Source: HKCCE3408 sp039191215
GTDB taxonomy: Bacteria > Pseudomonadota > Alphaproteobacteria > Rhodobacterales > Rhodobacteraceae
DNA length: 13,380 bases
Direction: 5' to 3'
Assembly: GCA_039191215.1 (NCBI GenBank)
Contig: JBCCXT010000076.1
Location: 1 to 13,380, forward strand
Under the pieces are notes generated by a model that had not been told where the DNA came from, did not search any database, and saw only the letters and a program-made list of their open reading frames with translations. A program made the position numbers and the translations under genes. Shown here piece after piece: positions 7,347 through 13,380 of this stretch (position 1 is its first letter; each line of letters opens with the position of its first letter).

Positions 7347-8282
7347 TTAGTTGGCCAGCGCCGCGCCAAGCGCTTCCGCTGCATCACCGCCGTCAAAGGT
7401 GGTCACCCCATCCAGCCAAGCCATTGCTACTTCTGGATTGGCCGAAAGCCAAGCCATGGCCGCATCTTCCGGATCCTCACCATCATCGAGGATTGCACCC
7501 ATGATCTCGTTTTCCATGGCCAAGCTGAATTCCAGATTGGCAAGGAACACGCCGAGATTTGTGCATTCATCGCTGAGGCCCGCACGGGTATTGGTGAAAA
7601 CGGTGGCGCCGCCCAGATCTGGGCCAAAGAAATCGTCGCCGCCGGTCAGGTAGGTGAGGTCGAAATTGGCGTTCATCGGGTGCGGCTCCCACGCCAGAAA
7701 GACGATGGGCTCATCGCGGTCACTGGCGCGGCCGACCTGGGCCAACATGCCCGGCTCCGAGCTTTCGACAACTTCGAACTCCGACAGTCCAAATGCGTCG
7801 CCTTCAATCATGTCCATGATCAGGCGATTGCCGTCATTGCCCGGCTCAATGCCAAAAATCTGGCCTTCAAGCGCATCAGCTTGGGCCGCGATATCGGCGA
7901 AATCTGCGATGCCCAAAGCCGCACCCGCCGCGTTGGTCGCCAGCGTGTATTTCGCGCCTTCGAGGTTTGCGCGCAGCGTGTCGACGGTGCCTGCCTCGCG
8001 GAAGGGCGCAATATCAGCCTCCATCGTGGGCATCCAATTGCCCAGGAAGATGTCGACATCCCCTTCGGCAAGTGCGGTATAGGTCACCGGAACCGATAGC
8101 ACGCGGATGTCGGTATCATAGCCCAGGGCCTGAAGAACCATGGTTGTTGCCGCCGTCGTGGCGGTGATGTCGGTCCAGCCAACATCGGAAAAGACGACCT
8201 CCTGGCAAGCGGCATGCCCATCGGCATGGGCCGCACCTGCGGCGGCAATTGCGAGAACGGAAAGGGTGGCGCGCAGCTTCAT
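7347..8282 (-). CDS. choX: Periplasmic choline-binding protein (ChoX)
   Basis: 311 residues with a signal peptide (hydrophobic core LSVLAIAAAGAA, likely cleavage after AHA at residue 20). The mature protein is an OpuAC/ProX-type type II binding protein. The candidate aromatic-cage residues are W36 (in DVGWTD), W83 (in GNWMP), Y112 (in GAKYT) and W198 (in AWEPHP), with D38 and N149. As I recall Sinorhizobium ChoX (W43, D45, W90, Y119, N156, W205), the spacings are identical with a constant offset of seven. This supports choline as the ligand rather than betaine alone. The gene has GGGAG six bases before the ATG (plus-strand complement 8289-8293) and diverges from betI across 102 bp that holds the BetI-type operator. 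It is the first gene of the import operon. Confidence 0.95.
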   Translation of the reverse strand: MKLRATLSVLAIAAAGAAHADGHAACQEVVFSDVGWTDITATTAATTMVLQALGYDTDIRVLSVPVTYTALAEGDVDIFLGNWMPTMEADIAPFREAGTVDTLRANLEGAKYTLATNAAGAALGIADFADIAAQADALEGQIFGIEPGNDGNRLIMDMIEGDAFGLSEFEVVESSEPGMLAQVGRASDRDEPIVFLAWEPHPMNANFDLTYLTGGDDFFGPDLGGATVFTNTRAGLSDECTNLGVFLANLEFSLAMENEIMGAILDDGEDPEDAAMAWLSANPEVAMAWLDGVTTFDGGDAAEALGAALAN

Positions 8283-8312
8283 AATGGTCTCCCTGGCGGT
8301 GACGATGTGTTA

Positions 8313-8332
8313 TTGATTGACGAGTCAATTAA
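8313..8332. promoter_or_regulatory. BetI-type operator between choX and betI
   Basis: The sequence TTGATTGACGAGTCAATTAA is an imperfect palindrome. Its core is a perfect pair of six-base arms, ATTGAC (8316-8321) and GTCAAT (8324-8329), around GA, with matching TT/AA ends. As I recall, BetI boxes in enteric bacteria and Vibrio have the form ATTGATTGA...TCAATTAA, which this closely resembles. It lies 31 bp from the choX start and 53 bp from the betI start, placed to repress both directions and be relieved by choline. Binding is inferred. Confidence 0.75.
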
Positions 8333-8345
8333 AGCGCCATATTGC
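8317..8345 (+). promoter_or_regulatory. Putative betI promoter overlapping the operator
   Basis: TTGACG (8317-8322) is a good -35 box, followed by 17 bases and TATTGC (8340-8345) as a moderate -10 box. The -35 box lies within the BetI palindrome, so bound BetI would block RNA polymerase, consistent with autorepression. The transcript would carry a leader of about 30 bases. The opposite-strand choX promoter must use the same interval, but I could not pick its -10 box with confidence. Confidence 0.45.
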
Positions 8346-8384
8346 TGGTCCTGCAACCTTTATTATCAGCTTGGGAGCCGCCCG

Positions 8385-8969
8385 ATGGGCACCGCCGCTT
8401 TGCGCAAAGACCAGCTTGTGCGCGCGACGATCGCCGAGATCGCGGCGATCGGTGCCGAAAAGGCTACCGTGGCGCAGATCGCCAGCCGCGCCGGCGTGTC
8501 CTCGGCGCTTGCGTTTCACTATTTTGGTGACAAGGATGCGCTCTTTCTCGGCGCGATGCGGCATATTCTGGGGGTCTATGGCGCCGAAGTCCTGGCGCGC
8601 CTTCATGCCGCCAAAACGCCTCGCGAACGGCTTGAAGCGATTGCCCAAGCTAGCTTCGCGCAATCCAATTTCGAGGGCACGGTGGTTGCGGCATGGCTGC
8701 ATTTTTATGTGGCAGCACGGACCAACCCGGCGGCCGCACGCCTGCTGCGGCTATATCAGCGCAGGTTGAGGTCAAATCTGCTCCATGCATTGCGGCCCTT
8801 GGCCGGGGCGTCGGCCCCGACGCTTGCTGATGGGCTGGCCGCCTTAATCGATGGCCTCTACATCCGCTCCGCGCTAGCTGCCAAGCCCGACGCAGCGGCG
8901 GCGCGCGCCCAGGTTCAGCGCTACCTCGACACAAATCTCGACCCTTTATCCCCAGAGGCGCCCAGATGA
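8385..8969 (+). CDS. betI: TetR-family transcriptional repressor of choline metabolism (BetI)
   Basis: 194 residues from the ATG at 8385, preceded by GGGAG at 8373-8377 with 7-base spacing. A longer frame beginning at 8214 would run into choX and the operator and is rejected. The N-terminal helix-turn-helix is at ~27-47 (ATVAQIASRAGVS...HYFGDKDALF), as in BetI (usual length ~195). The C-terminal ligand domain keeps the AAWLHFYVAA and GLYIRSAL segments typical of BetI. BetI represses bet genes in the absence of choline. It is the first gene of betIBA, its TGA overlaps the betB ATG as ATGA, and it faces choX across a palindrome that is its likely operator. Confidence 0.92.
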   Translation: MGTAALRKDQLVRATIAEIAAIGAEKATVAQIASRAGVSSALAFHYFGDKDALFLGAMRHILGVYGAEVLARLHAAKTPRERLEAIAQASFAQSNFEGTVVAAWLHFYVAARTNPAAARLLRLYQRRLRSNLLHALRPLAGASAPTLADGLAALIDGLYIRSALAAKPDAAAARAQVQRYLDTNLDPLSPEAPR

Positions 8970-10426
8970 GCTTTGACCCGCAACCGGCTGCCAGCCATTA
9001 TGTAAATGGCGCTTATCTGGAGGATGAGACGGGCGCGGTAATGCCGGTCATCTACCCTGCCACCGGACAAGAGATTGCCCGTGTCTATGCCGCAACACCG
9101 GCCGTGGTTGAGGCCGCCCTGAGCTCCGCTTTAACGGCGCAGCGCGAATGGGCCGCTTGGACAGGCACAGAGCGCGGGCGCGTGCTGCGCCGTGCGGCCG
9201 ATCTCATCCGCGCGCGCAACGATGAGCTGAGCCGGCTGGAGACGCACGACACTGGCAAGCCCATCTCTGAGACGATTGCGGTTGATGCGACCTCGGCCGC
9301 GGATGCGTTGGAGTATTTCGGCGGCCTCGCAGGCAGTTTAACCGGCGAGCACATCCCGTTGGCGGATGGCGATTTTGTCTACACACGGCGAGAGCCTTTG
9401 GGCCTTTGTGTTGGCATTGGCGCCTGGAACTACCCCACCCAAATTGCGGCCTGGAAAGGCGCGCCTGCGCTTGCTTGCGGCAATGCGATGATCTTCAAAC
9501 CGTCTGAGGTGACACCGCTATGTGCTTTGAAAGTGGCAGAAATCCTGGTCGAAGCGGGTGCACCGGCGGGGCTTTACAATGTCATCCAAGGCGGCGGCGA
9601 AGTTGGCGCGGCCTTGATTGCCGATCCCCGGGTGGCGAAAGTGTCGCTGACGGGATCGGTGCCGACGGGCAAGAAAGTCTACGCCGCGGCCGCGTCGGCC
9701 ATGAAACATGCGACCATGGAATTGGGCGGCAAATCGCCCCTGGTGATCTTTGAGGATGCCAATTTGGACGATGCCGTATCGGGCGCGATCCTGGCGAATT
9801 TCTATTCCTCCGGCCAAGTCTGCTCGAACGGCACGCGGGTGTTTGTGCAAAAAGCGATCCGCGAGGCTTTTGTCGCAAGGATGGCGGAGCGGATGCGCGA
9901 TGCGGTGATCGGCGACCCGCTTGACCCGCAAACGACCGTCGGGCCACTTGTTTCAGCGCAACAACTGGAGATCGTCGAGGGCTTTATCGCCAAGGGCATT
10001 GCCGAAGGCGCGCGCCTTGTGGAAGGCGGTTCGCGTCTTGATTTGGAGGGCTTTTACCTCTCGCCCGCACTTTTTGACGGTGTCAGCGATGACATGACAA
10101 TCGCACGGGATGAGATCTTTGGCCCGGTCCTGTCGGTCTTGGAATTTGAGACCGAAGAGGAGGTTCTGGCACGCGCTAACGCAACCGAATTCGGTTTGGC
10201 CGCCGGGGTATTCACCCGCGATCTTGCGCGCGCGCACCGGATGGTGGCCGGATTTGAAGCCGGGACCTGCTACATCAATACTTACAATGATGCGCCGGTG
10301 GAGGCGCCCTTTGGCGGCACGAAGCAATCCGGGATTGGGCGCGAAAACTCCAAAGCCGCGATTGCGCATTATTCTGAGTTGAAGTCGGTCTATGTGCGAC
10401 TTGGGCCTTGTGAGGCGCCGTTTTGA
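8966..10426 (+). CDS. betB: Betaine aldehyde dehydrogenase (BetB)
   Basis: 486 residues. It oxidises betaine aldehyde to glycine betaine with NAD(P)+ in the cytoplasm, the second step of osmoprotectant synthesis from choline. Aldehyde dehydrogenase landmarks are all present: N155 in IGAWNYP, K178 in FKPSE, the Rossmann turn LTGSVPTGK (228-236), the general base E252 in MELGGKSP, and the nucleophile C286 in GQVCSNGTR. C286 and E252 carry the same numbers as in the Pseudomonas aeruginosa enzyme, as I recall it. The GQVCSNGTR context is characteristic of BetB among aldehyde dehydrogenases. AGAGG at 8954-8958 precedes the ATG by seven bases. It is coupled to betI by a four-base overlap. A choline sulfatase gene (betC), which often sits between betI and betB in rhizobia, is absent. 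Confidence 0.96.
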   Translation: MSFDPQPAASHYVNGAYLEDETGAVMPVIYPATGQEIARVYAATPAVVEAALSSALTAQREWAAWTGTERGRVLRRAADLIRARNDELSRLETHDTGKPISETIAVDATSAADALEYFGGLAGSLTGEHIPLADGDFVYTRREPLGLCVGIGAWNYPTQIAAWKGAPALACGNAMIFKPSEVTPLCALKVAEILVEAGAPAGLYNVIQGGGEVGAALIADPRVAKVSLTGSVPTGKKVYAAAASAMKHATMELGGKSPLVIFEDANLDDAVSGAILANFYSSGQVCSNGTRVFVQKAIREAFVARMAERMRDAVIGDPLDPQTTVGPLVSAQQLEIVEGFIAKGIAEGARLVEGGSRLDLEGFYLSPALFDGVSDDMTIARDEIFGPVLSVLEFETEEEVLARANATEFGLAAGVFTRDLARAHRMVAGFEAGTCYINTYNDAPVEAPFGGTKQSGIGRENSKAAIAHYSELKSVYVRLGPCEAPF

Positions 10427-10484
10427 GCCTTTGCCCGACCGTGACCTTAACGGCGCGCTACCGCGCATTTCTATGCCGCCAGCG

Positions 10485-10513
10485 GATCGGCGACGCGTCG
10501 TCTCGGGCCGATC
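10485..10513 (+). other. Stem-loop in the betB-betA gap
   Basis: Arms GATCGGC (10485-10491) and GCCGATC (10507-10513) flank 15 bases. The perfect palindrome CGACGCGTCG (10491-10500) overlaps the left arm by one base. The right arm is followed by GCCTTTT. It sits in the only sizeable gap of the betIBA operon (138 bp) and could be a partial terminator or an mRNA processing/stability element that lowers betA relative to betB, or the reverse. The short T-run makes full termination unlikely. Confidence 0.4.
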
Positions 10514-10564
10514 GCCTTTTGGGACGTCGGGAAGCGAGCGGATGCCTAAGGTCGGAGGCGCGCG

Positions 10565-12223
10565 ATGCAGGCTGAGTTCATCGTCGTCGGCGCGGGCTCT
10601 GGCGGGTGTGCGATGGCCTATCGGCTGGCCGAAGCGGGCCGGTCTGTCCTGGTGATCGAAGCTGGCGGCTCGGATTGGGGGCCGCTGATCAACATGCCCG
10701 GCGCGCTCAGTTATCCGATGAATATGCGGCAATATGATTGGGGTCTGCGCACCGAGCCTGAGCCGCATCTGGATAACCGCCAACTTGCCGTGCCGCGCGG
10801 CAAGGTCATTGGCGGGTCTTCATCGATCAACGGCATGATCTATGTCCGTGGCCATGCCGGCGATTATGATCATTGGGCGGAGAGCGGTGCGGCGGGCTGG
10901 GGATATGCCGACGTCGTGCCCTATTTCCGCCGGCTGGAAGATTGGCATTCGGGCGGGCATGGGGGCGACGCATCGCAGCGCGGCCAAGGCGGGCCGCTGC
11001 ATATCTCACGCGGCAAGCGTGATAACCCGCTGGTTCGCGCCTTTGTCGAAGCTGGCGCCGAGGCAGGCTATGGCCGGACCGATGATTATAACGGGGCGCG
11101 GCAAGAAGGGTTTGGCCCGTTCGAAGCGACAATTTGGAAAGGCGAGCGTTGGTCCGCGGCAAAAGCCTATCTTCGGCCAGCGCTGCGGCACTCAAATTGC
11201 GAGCTTATTCGAGCCCAGGCACGCCGCATCGTCTTTGAAGGCAAGAAAGCCGTTGGTGTTGAGGTGAACTGGGAAGGTCGGCGCGAGATCATCCGGGCGA
11301 GTCGGGCCGTGGTGCTGGCCGCCTCGGCGATCAACACGCCACAGCTTTTGATGCTGTCGGGCATCGGCCCCGGTGACCATTTGCAAGACCATGGCATAGC
11401 GGTTGTCGCGGACCGCCCTGGCGTCGGCCAAAATCTTCAGGACCATCTGGAGGTTTATATCCAGCACGCCGCGACCCAACCGGTCAGCCTATACAAGTAT
11501 TGGAGCCTTGTCGGAAAGGGCTGGGTCGGCTTGCAATGGCTGTTGGGCCGCACAGGGCCCGGCGCGTCAAACCAGTTCGAGAGCACCGGGTTCATTCGTT
11601 CCCGGGCCGGGATACGCTACCCCGACATTCAGTTTCATTTCCTGCCGCTCGCCGTGCGCTATGACGGCCAGATCGCGGCAAAGAGCCATGGCTACCAGGT
11701 CCATGTCGGGCCGATGCGCTCCGGGTCCCGAGGGGCGGTGACGCTGCGCAGCCCGCGGCCAGAGGAGCCGCCACGCATACTGTTTAACTATATGAGCCTT
11801 GAGGAAGACTGGCAGGAATTTCGCCAAGCGATCCGCCTGACCCGCGAGATATTGGCGCAAGACGCTTTTGCACCGTATCGGGGCGATGAATTGCAGCCCG
11901 GCGATGCGGCGCAATCGGATGCCGCCCTGGATGCTTTCATCCGCGAACACGCCGAAAGCGCCTATCATCCCTGCGGCACGGCAAAGATGGGCGCGGCAAA
12001 AGACCCGATGGCGGTTGTTGACCCCGAAGGCCGCGTGATTGGCGTCGACGGCTTGCGCGTCGCAGACAGCTCGGTGTTTCCGCGCATCACCAACGGCAAT
12101 ACAAACGCCCCTTCAATCCTTGTTGGCGAGAAGATGGCCGACCATTTGCTTGGGCGCCCGGCGCTCAGCCCGGTCAATGACGCGCCGTGGATCCACCCGA
12201 ATTGGGAAACCGCGCAGCGTTAA
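10565..12223 (+). CDS. betA: Choline dehydrogenase (BetA), FAD-dependent GMC oxidoreductase
   Basis: 552 residues, the usual length. It oxidises choline to betaine aldehyde and is membrane-associated in characterised bacteria. The N-terminal FAD fold is seen as VVGAGSGGCAMAYRL (7-21) with the acidic end of the second strand at E32. The GMC signature PRGKVIGGSSSINGMIYVRG lies at 77-96. The second GMC signature region is ASAINTPQLLMLSGIGP (253-269). The catalytic pair is H468 in SAYHPCGTAKMG and N512 in NGNTNAPS. Their 44-residue spacing equals that of H466/N510 in choline oxidase as I recall it. GGAGG at 10554-10558 precedes the ATG by six bases. It lies 138 bp after betB, with a stem-loop in between that may tune its expression. 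Confidence 0.95.
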   Translation: MQAEFIVVGAGSGGCAMAYRLAEAGRSVLVIEAGGSDWGPLINMPGALSYPMNMRQYDWGLRTEPEPHLDNRQLAVPRGKVIGGSSSINGMIYVRGHAGDYDHWAESGAAGWGYADVVPYFRRLEDWHSGGHGGDASQRGQGGPLHISRGKRDNPLVRAFVEAGAEAGYGRTDDYNGARQEGFGPFEATIWKGERWSAAKAYLRPALRHSNCELIRAQARRIVFEGKKAVGVEVNWEGRREIIRASRAVVLAASAINTPQLLMLSGIGPGDHLQDHGIAVVADRPGVGQNLQDHLEVYIQHAATQPVSLYKYWSLVGKGWVGLQWLLGRTGPGASNQFESTGFIRSRAGIRYPDIQFHFLPLAVRYDGQIAAKSHGYQVHVGPMRSGSRGAVTLRSPRPEEPPRILFNYMSLEEDWQEFRQAIRLTREILAQDAFAPYRGDELQPGDAAQSDAALDAFIREHAESAYHPCGTAKMGAAKDPMAVVDPEGRVIGVDGLRVADSSVFPRITNGNTNAPSILVGEKMADHLLGRPALSPVNDAPWIHPNWETAQR

Positions 12224-12246
12224 TCTTTGCCTGCATTGAGCGGTTT

Positions 12247-12286
12247 ATCGGCGATCGCCCGCCCCGCGCGGCATCATTTCGCCGAT
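12247..12286 (+). terminator. Stem-loop after betA, possible terminator region
   Basis: Arms ATCGGCGA (12247-12254) and TCGCCGAT (12279-12286) form a perfect 8-bp stem around 24 GC-rich bases, starting 23 bp after the betA stop. A competing smaller hairpin uses CGCCG (12280-12284) and CGGCG (12292-12296). No T-run follows, so factor-independent termination is uncertain. Position, rather than structure, is the main reason to call it a transcript end. ATCGGCGA also occurs in the betB-betA gap. Confidence 0.35.
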
Positions 12287-12311
12287 CCTAACGGCGCGGC
12301 TATCTGGCAAT

Positions 12312-12323
12312 TGTTTGCAAACA
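12312..12323. promoter_or_regulatory. Perfect 12-bp palindrome, possible operator
   Basis: TGTTTGCAAACA reads the same on both strands and stands out as AT-rich within GC-rich DNA. Its size and symmetry suit a dimeric repressor site. It lies ~570 bp before the polysaccharide gene and 89 bp after betA. The regulator is unknown. Confidence 0.3.
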
Positions 12324-12349
12324 CAGAATGAGAGTACCGATATGGGTAC

Positions 12350-12389
12350 CCGGGAGGCTTAACATCTGCTCACAAACCGCTCCTCCCGG
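12350..12389 (+). other. Inverted repeat with Shine-Dalgarno-like and complementary arms
   Basis: CCGGGAGG (12350-12357) and CCTCCCGG (12382-12389) are perfect 8-base complements with a 24-base loop. The left arm contains GGGAGG, resembling a strong ribosome-binding site, but no start codon with a lasting frame follows. Just upstream, GTACC (12334-12338) and GGTAC (12345-12349) form another short hairpin. Confidence 0.35.
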
Positions 12390-12592
12390 ATAGGTTTACG
12401 CGTGCCGCCAGCGATTGGCGCCACAAGATGCCCAGTGCTGTTGGTGTCCATAACCCGTGACGCGACGCAACACTTTGATCCGCGCGTTCCCAAGTACCGT
12501 CAACCTGCGTGTAATCAGCGCGCAGACCCAGTGGGGTCGTGGCTGCGGCCAGGGCTGCACGAGCAGGATTGCAACGTCTCATGGCCCTTGTT

Positions 12593-12642
12593 GCGGGGCC
12601 AATTTGAGGCGAAACCCCGCGCCGCTGGAATGGTCAGCGGGG
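12593..12642 (+). promoter_or_regulatory. Mutually exclusive hairpin arms upstream of the polysaccharide gene
   Basis: Three arms occur in a row: GCGGGG (12593-12598), CCCCGC (12615-12620) and GCGGGG (12637-12642). The middle arm can pair with either neighbour, and both loops are exactly 16 bases. A third option, CCGCT (12622-12626) with AGCGG (12636-12640), competes with the second pairing. The layout resembles a switching RNA leader, but chance in GC-rich DNA is possible. Confidence 0.3.
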
Positions 12643-12653
12643 CAGAGAAGACC

Positions 12654-12670
12654 GCGCGCCCGAGGCGCGC
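12654..12670 (+). other. Strong GC hairpin upstream of the polysaccharide gene
   Basis: GCGCGCC (12654-12660), loop CGA, GGCGCGC (12664-12670): a perfect 7-bp all-GC stem. It follows the alternative hairpins by 11 bases and is followed by AAATGG rather than a T-run. It could be an attenuator-like barrier or a stability element in the leader of the downstream operon. Confidence 0.4.
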
Positions 12671-12882
12671 AAATGGGAGACCTGAGACGACCCGATGCCA
12701 TATACTAGCTGTCTAAATGACTACGACGATACCCGTCGACTTTGGGTAGAGCTACGCGCTGTTTGTCTGAATGAAACGCCCGAGATCTCGGATAATCGGC
12801 CCTGCGCGCAGGCGGTCATCGCTTTGGGGCGACTGATAAATTTTGGCATGTTGGGCGCTTCGCCATCAGAGGTATGCTTGCG

Positions 12883-13380
12883 ATGAACCAGCCAATCCTA
12901 CCGAGCTCTCGTCGGATACGAACGCAGCCGGAGACCGCGCGCGCTGAATACGATTTGGCCGGGATTTGGATGGCCACCCGCCGCCAGTCCTTACCGATTA
13001 CAATCGCTGCCGTTTTGGGTTTGGGCATGGGCATCTTTCACTTCACTACCAGCCCGCGCGAATACCGCGCGACGGCCACCGTTCTGATCGAGGAACAACA
13101 AGGCGATTTTGACCCCGAAATCGGCGCGCCGCAGCCCGCAGCGCTCAGCGATGCCAGCGTCATGAACCAGGTCCAGATACTCAGCAGCCTGCACCTTGCC
13201 ACCGAGGTCGCAGCCGATCTTGGCCTCGCTCAGAATGAGACATTTCAGAACCCGCCCGTGTCGGCCATCGCAAGGGCAGCGCAAGGTGTACGAGACTGGA
13301 CGGGATCGTTTTTCCCAGGACCTTTGCCGCAAATGCCCTCACTTGCCGAAGCGCGTGAGATACCCAGCTTTGATCCTGCC
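12883..13380 (+). CDS. Wzz/GumC-type polysaccharide chain-length determinant or export protein, 3' end beyond window
   Basis: 166 codons are visible and the frame stays open to the right edge. The start is the ATG at 12883 with AGAGG at 12868-12872, ten bases before it. An in-frame ATG at 12874 is only one base from that site and is less likely. After a short cytoplasmic N-terminus (DLAGIWMATRRQ at 24-35) comes one membrane segment (~37-56) and then the hallmark SPREYRATATVLIEE (57-71), as in Wzz domains. Next come MNQVQILSSLHLATEVAADL and the beginning of the periplasmic coiled-coil region. Such proteins sit in the inner membrane and control length and export of exopolysaccharide or capsule. 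Many in alphaproteobacteria continue into a tyrosine-kinase domain, which cannot be judged here. It probably begins an exopolysaccharide operon. Confidence 0.85.
   Translation, partial: MNQPILPSSRRIRTQPETARAEYDLAGIWMATRRQSLPITIAAVLGLGMGIFHFTTSPREYRATATVLIEEQQGDFDPEIGAPQPAALSDASVMNQVQILSSLHLATEVAADLGLAQNETFQNPPVSAIARAAQGVRDWTGSFFPGPLPQMPSLAEAREIPSFDPA

Larger units (their letters stand above)
12224..12882. other. Long non-coding stretch between betA and the polysaccharide gene, rich in inverted repeats
   Basis: 659 bp without a convincing protein gene. Frames here show poor codon bias and no recognisable motifs. The one frame that fits the context is a 63-codon plus-strand frame at 12695-12886 whose TGA overlaps the ATG at 12883, but it has no clear ribosome-binding site and unusual codon use (CTA, ATA, TGT). 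The stretch instead holds several inverted repeats, listed separately. It is the boundary between the choline locus and an exopolysaccharide locus and must hold the latter's promoter, although I found no clear -35/-10 pair. Confidence 0.6.

Noticed and set aside
8214..8384. Upstream extension of betI
   Set aside because: It would run through the choX start and the operator; the ATG at 8385 has a good ribosome-binding site and gives the normal BetI length.
10427..10564. Missing gene such as betC in the betB-betA gap
   Set aside because: The gap is only 138 bp and shows no sulfatase-like fragment; it holds a stem-loop and the betA ribosome-binding site.
12370..12582. 70-codon minus-strand frame in the betA-polysaccharide gap
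   Set aside because: No family motif, no clear ribosome-binding site, and it overlaps the inverted repeats; it looks like a chance frame.
1..13380. tRNA or rRNA genes, CRISPR arrays, insertion sequences, attachment sites
   Set aside because: No cloverleaf-like sequence, rRNA stretch, regularly spaced repeats, transposase motifs or terminal repeats were seen on either strand by eye.

Overview
The window looks like chromosomal DNA of a marine-type alphaproteobacterium, most likely Rhodobacteraceae (Roseobacter-like). This rests on the GC-rich sequence, the tight ATGA-type gene overlaps, and a choline locus made of a ChoXWV-type transporter facing betI-betB-betA. The species cannot be read from the sequence.

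Layout. (1) Positions 1-4292, plus strand: four overlapping genes. They are the C-terminal part of a DUF3419/BtaA-like aminocarboxypropyl transferase, a multi-pass membrane protein with a CTP-dependent dolichol/phytol-kinase-like domain, a GNAT-like protein, and a short AMP-forming acyl/aryl-CoA synthetase-like ligase. They look like one translationally coupled operon for making or modifying a lipid, and I do not recognise the pathway. (2) Positions 4293-4847: no intact gene. The minus strand carries protein-like fragments in different frames that resemble a decayed gene. (3) Positions 4848-8282, minus strand: choX, choW and choV (choline-binding protein, permease, ATPase), followed by a DUF427 gene only 40 bp after choV. 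A 13-bp perfect hairpin separates choX from choW. (4) Positions 8283-8384: divergent regulatory region with a BetI-type palindrome. (5) Positions 8385-12223, plus strand: betI, betB and betA, without betC. (6) Positions 12224-12882: 659 bp without a convincing gene but rich in inverted repeats. (7) Position 12883 to the right edge: the start of a Wzz/GumC-type polysaccharide chain-length protein, probably the first gene of an exopolysaccharide locus.

How the genes work together. ChoXWV imports choline, BetA oxidises it to betaine aldehyde, and BetB oxidises that to glycine betaine, an osmoprotectant. BetI probably represses both directions from the shared palindrome until choline is present. 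The most novel candidate is the lipid-type operon at the left: a BtaA-like enzyme without an adjacent BtaB methyltransferase, next to a lipid kinase-like protein, a GNAT protein and an adenylating ligase. Second is the DUF427 gene attached to the choline importer. Third is the set of hairpins, including two mutually exclusive ones, ahead of the polysaccharide gene.
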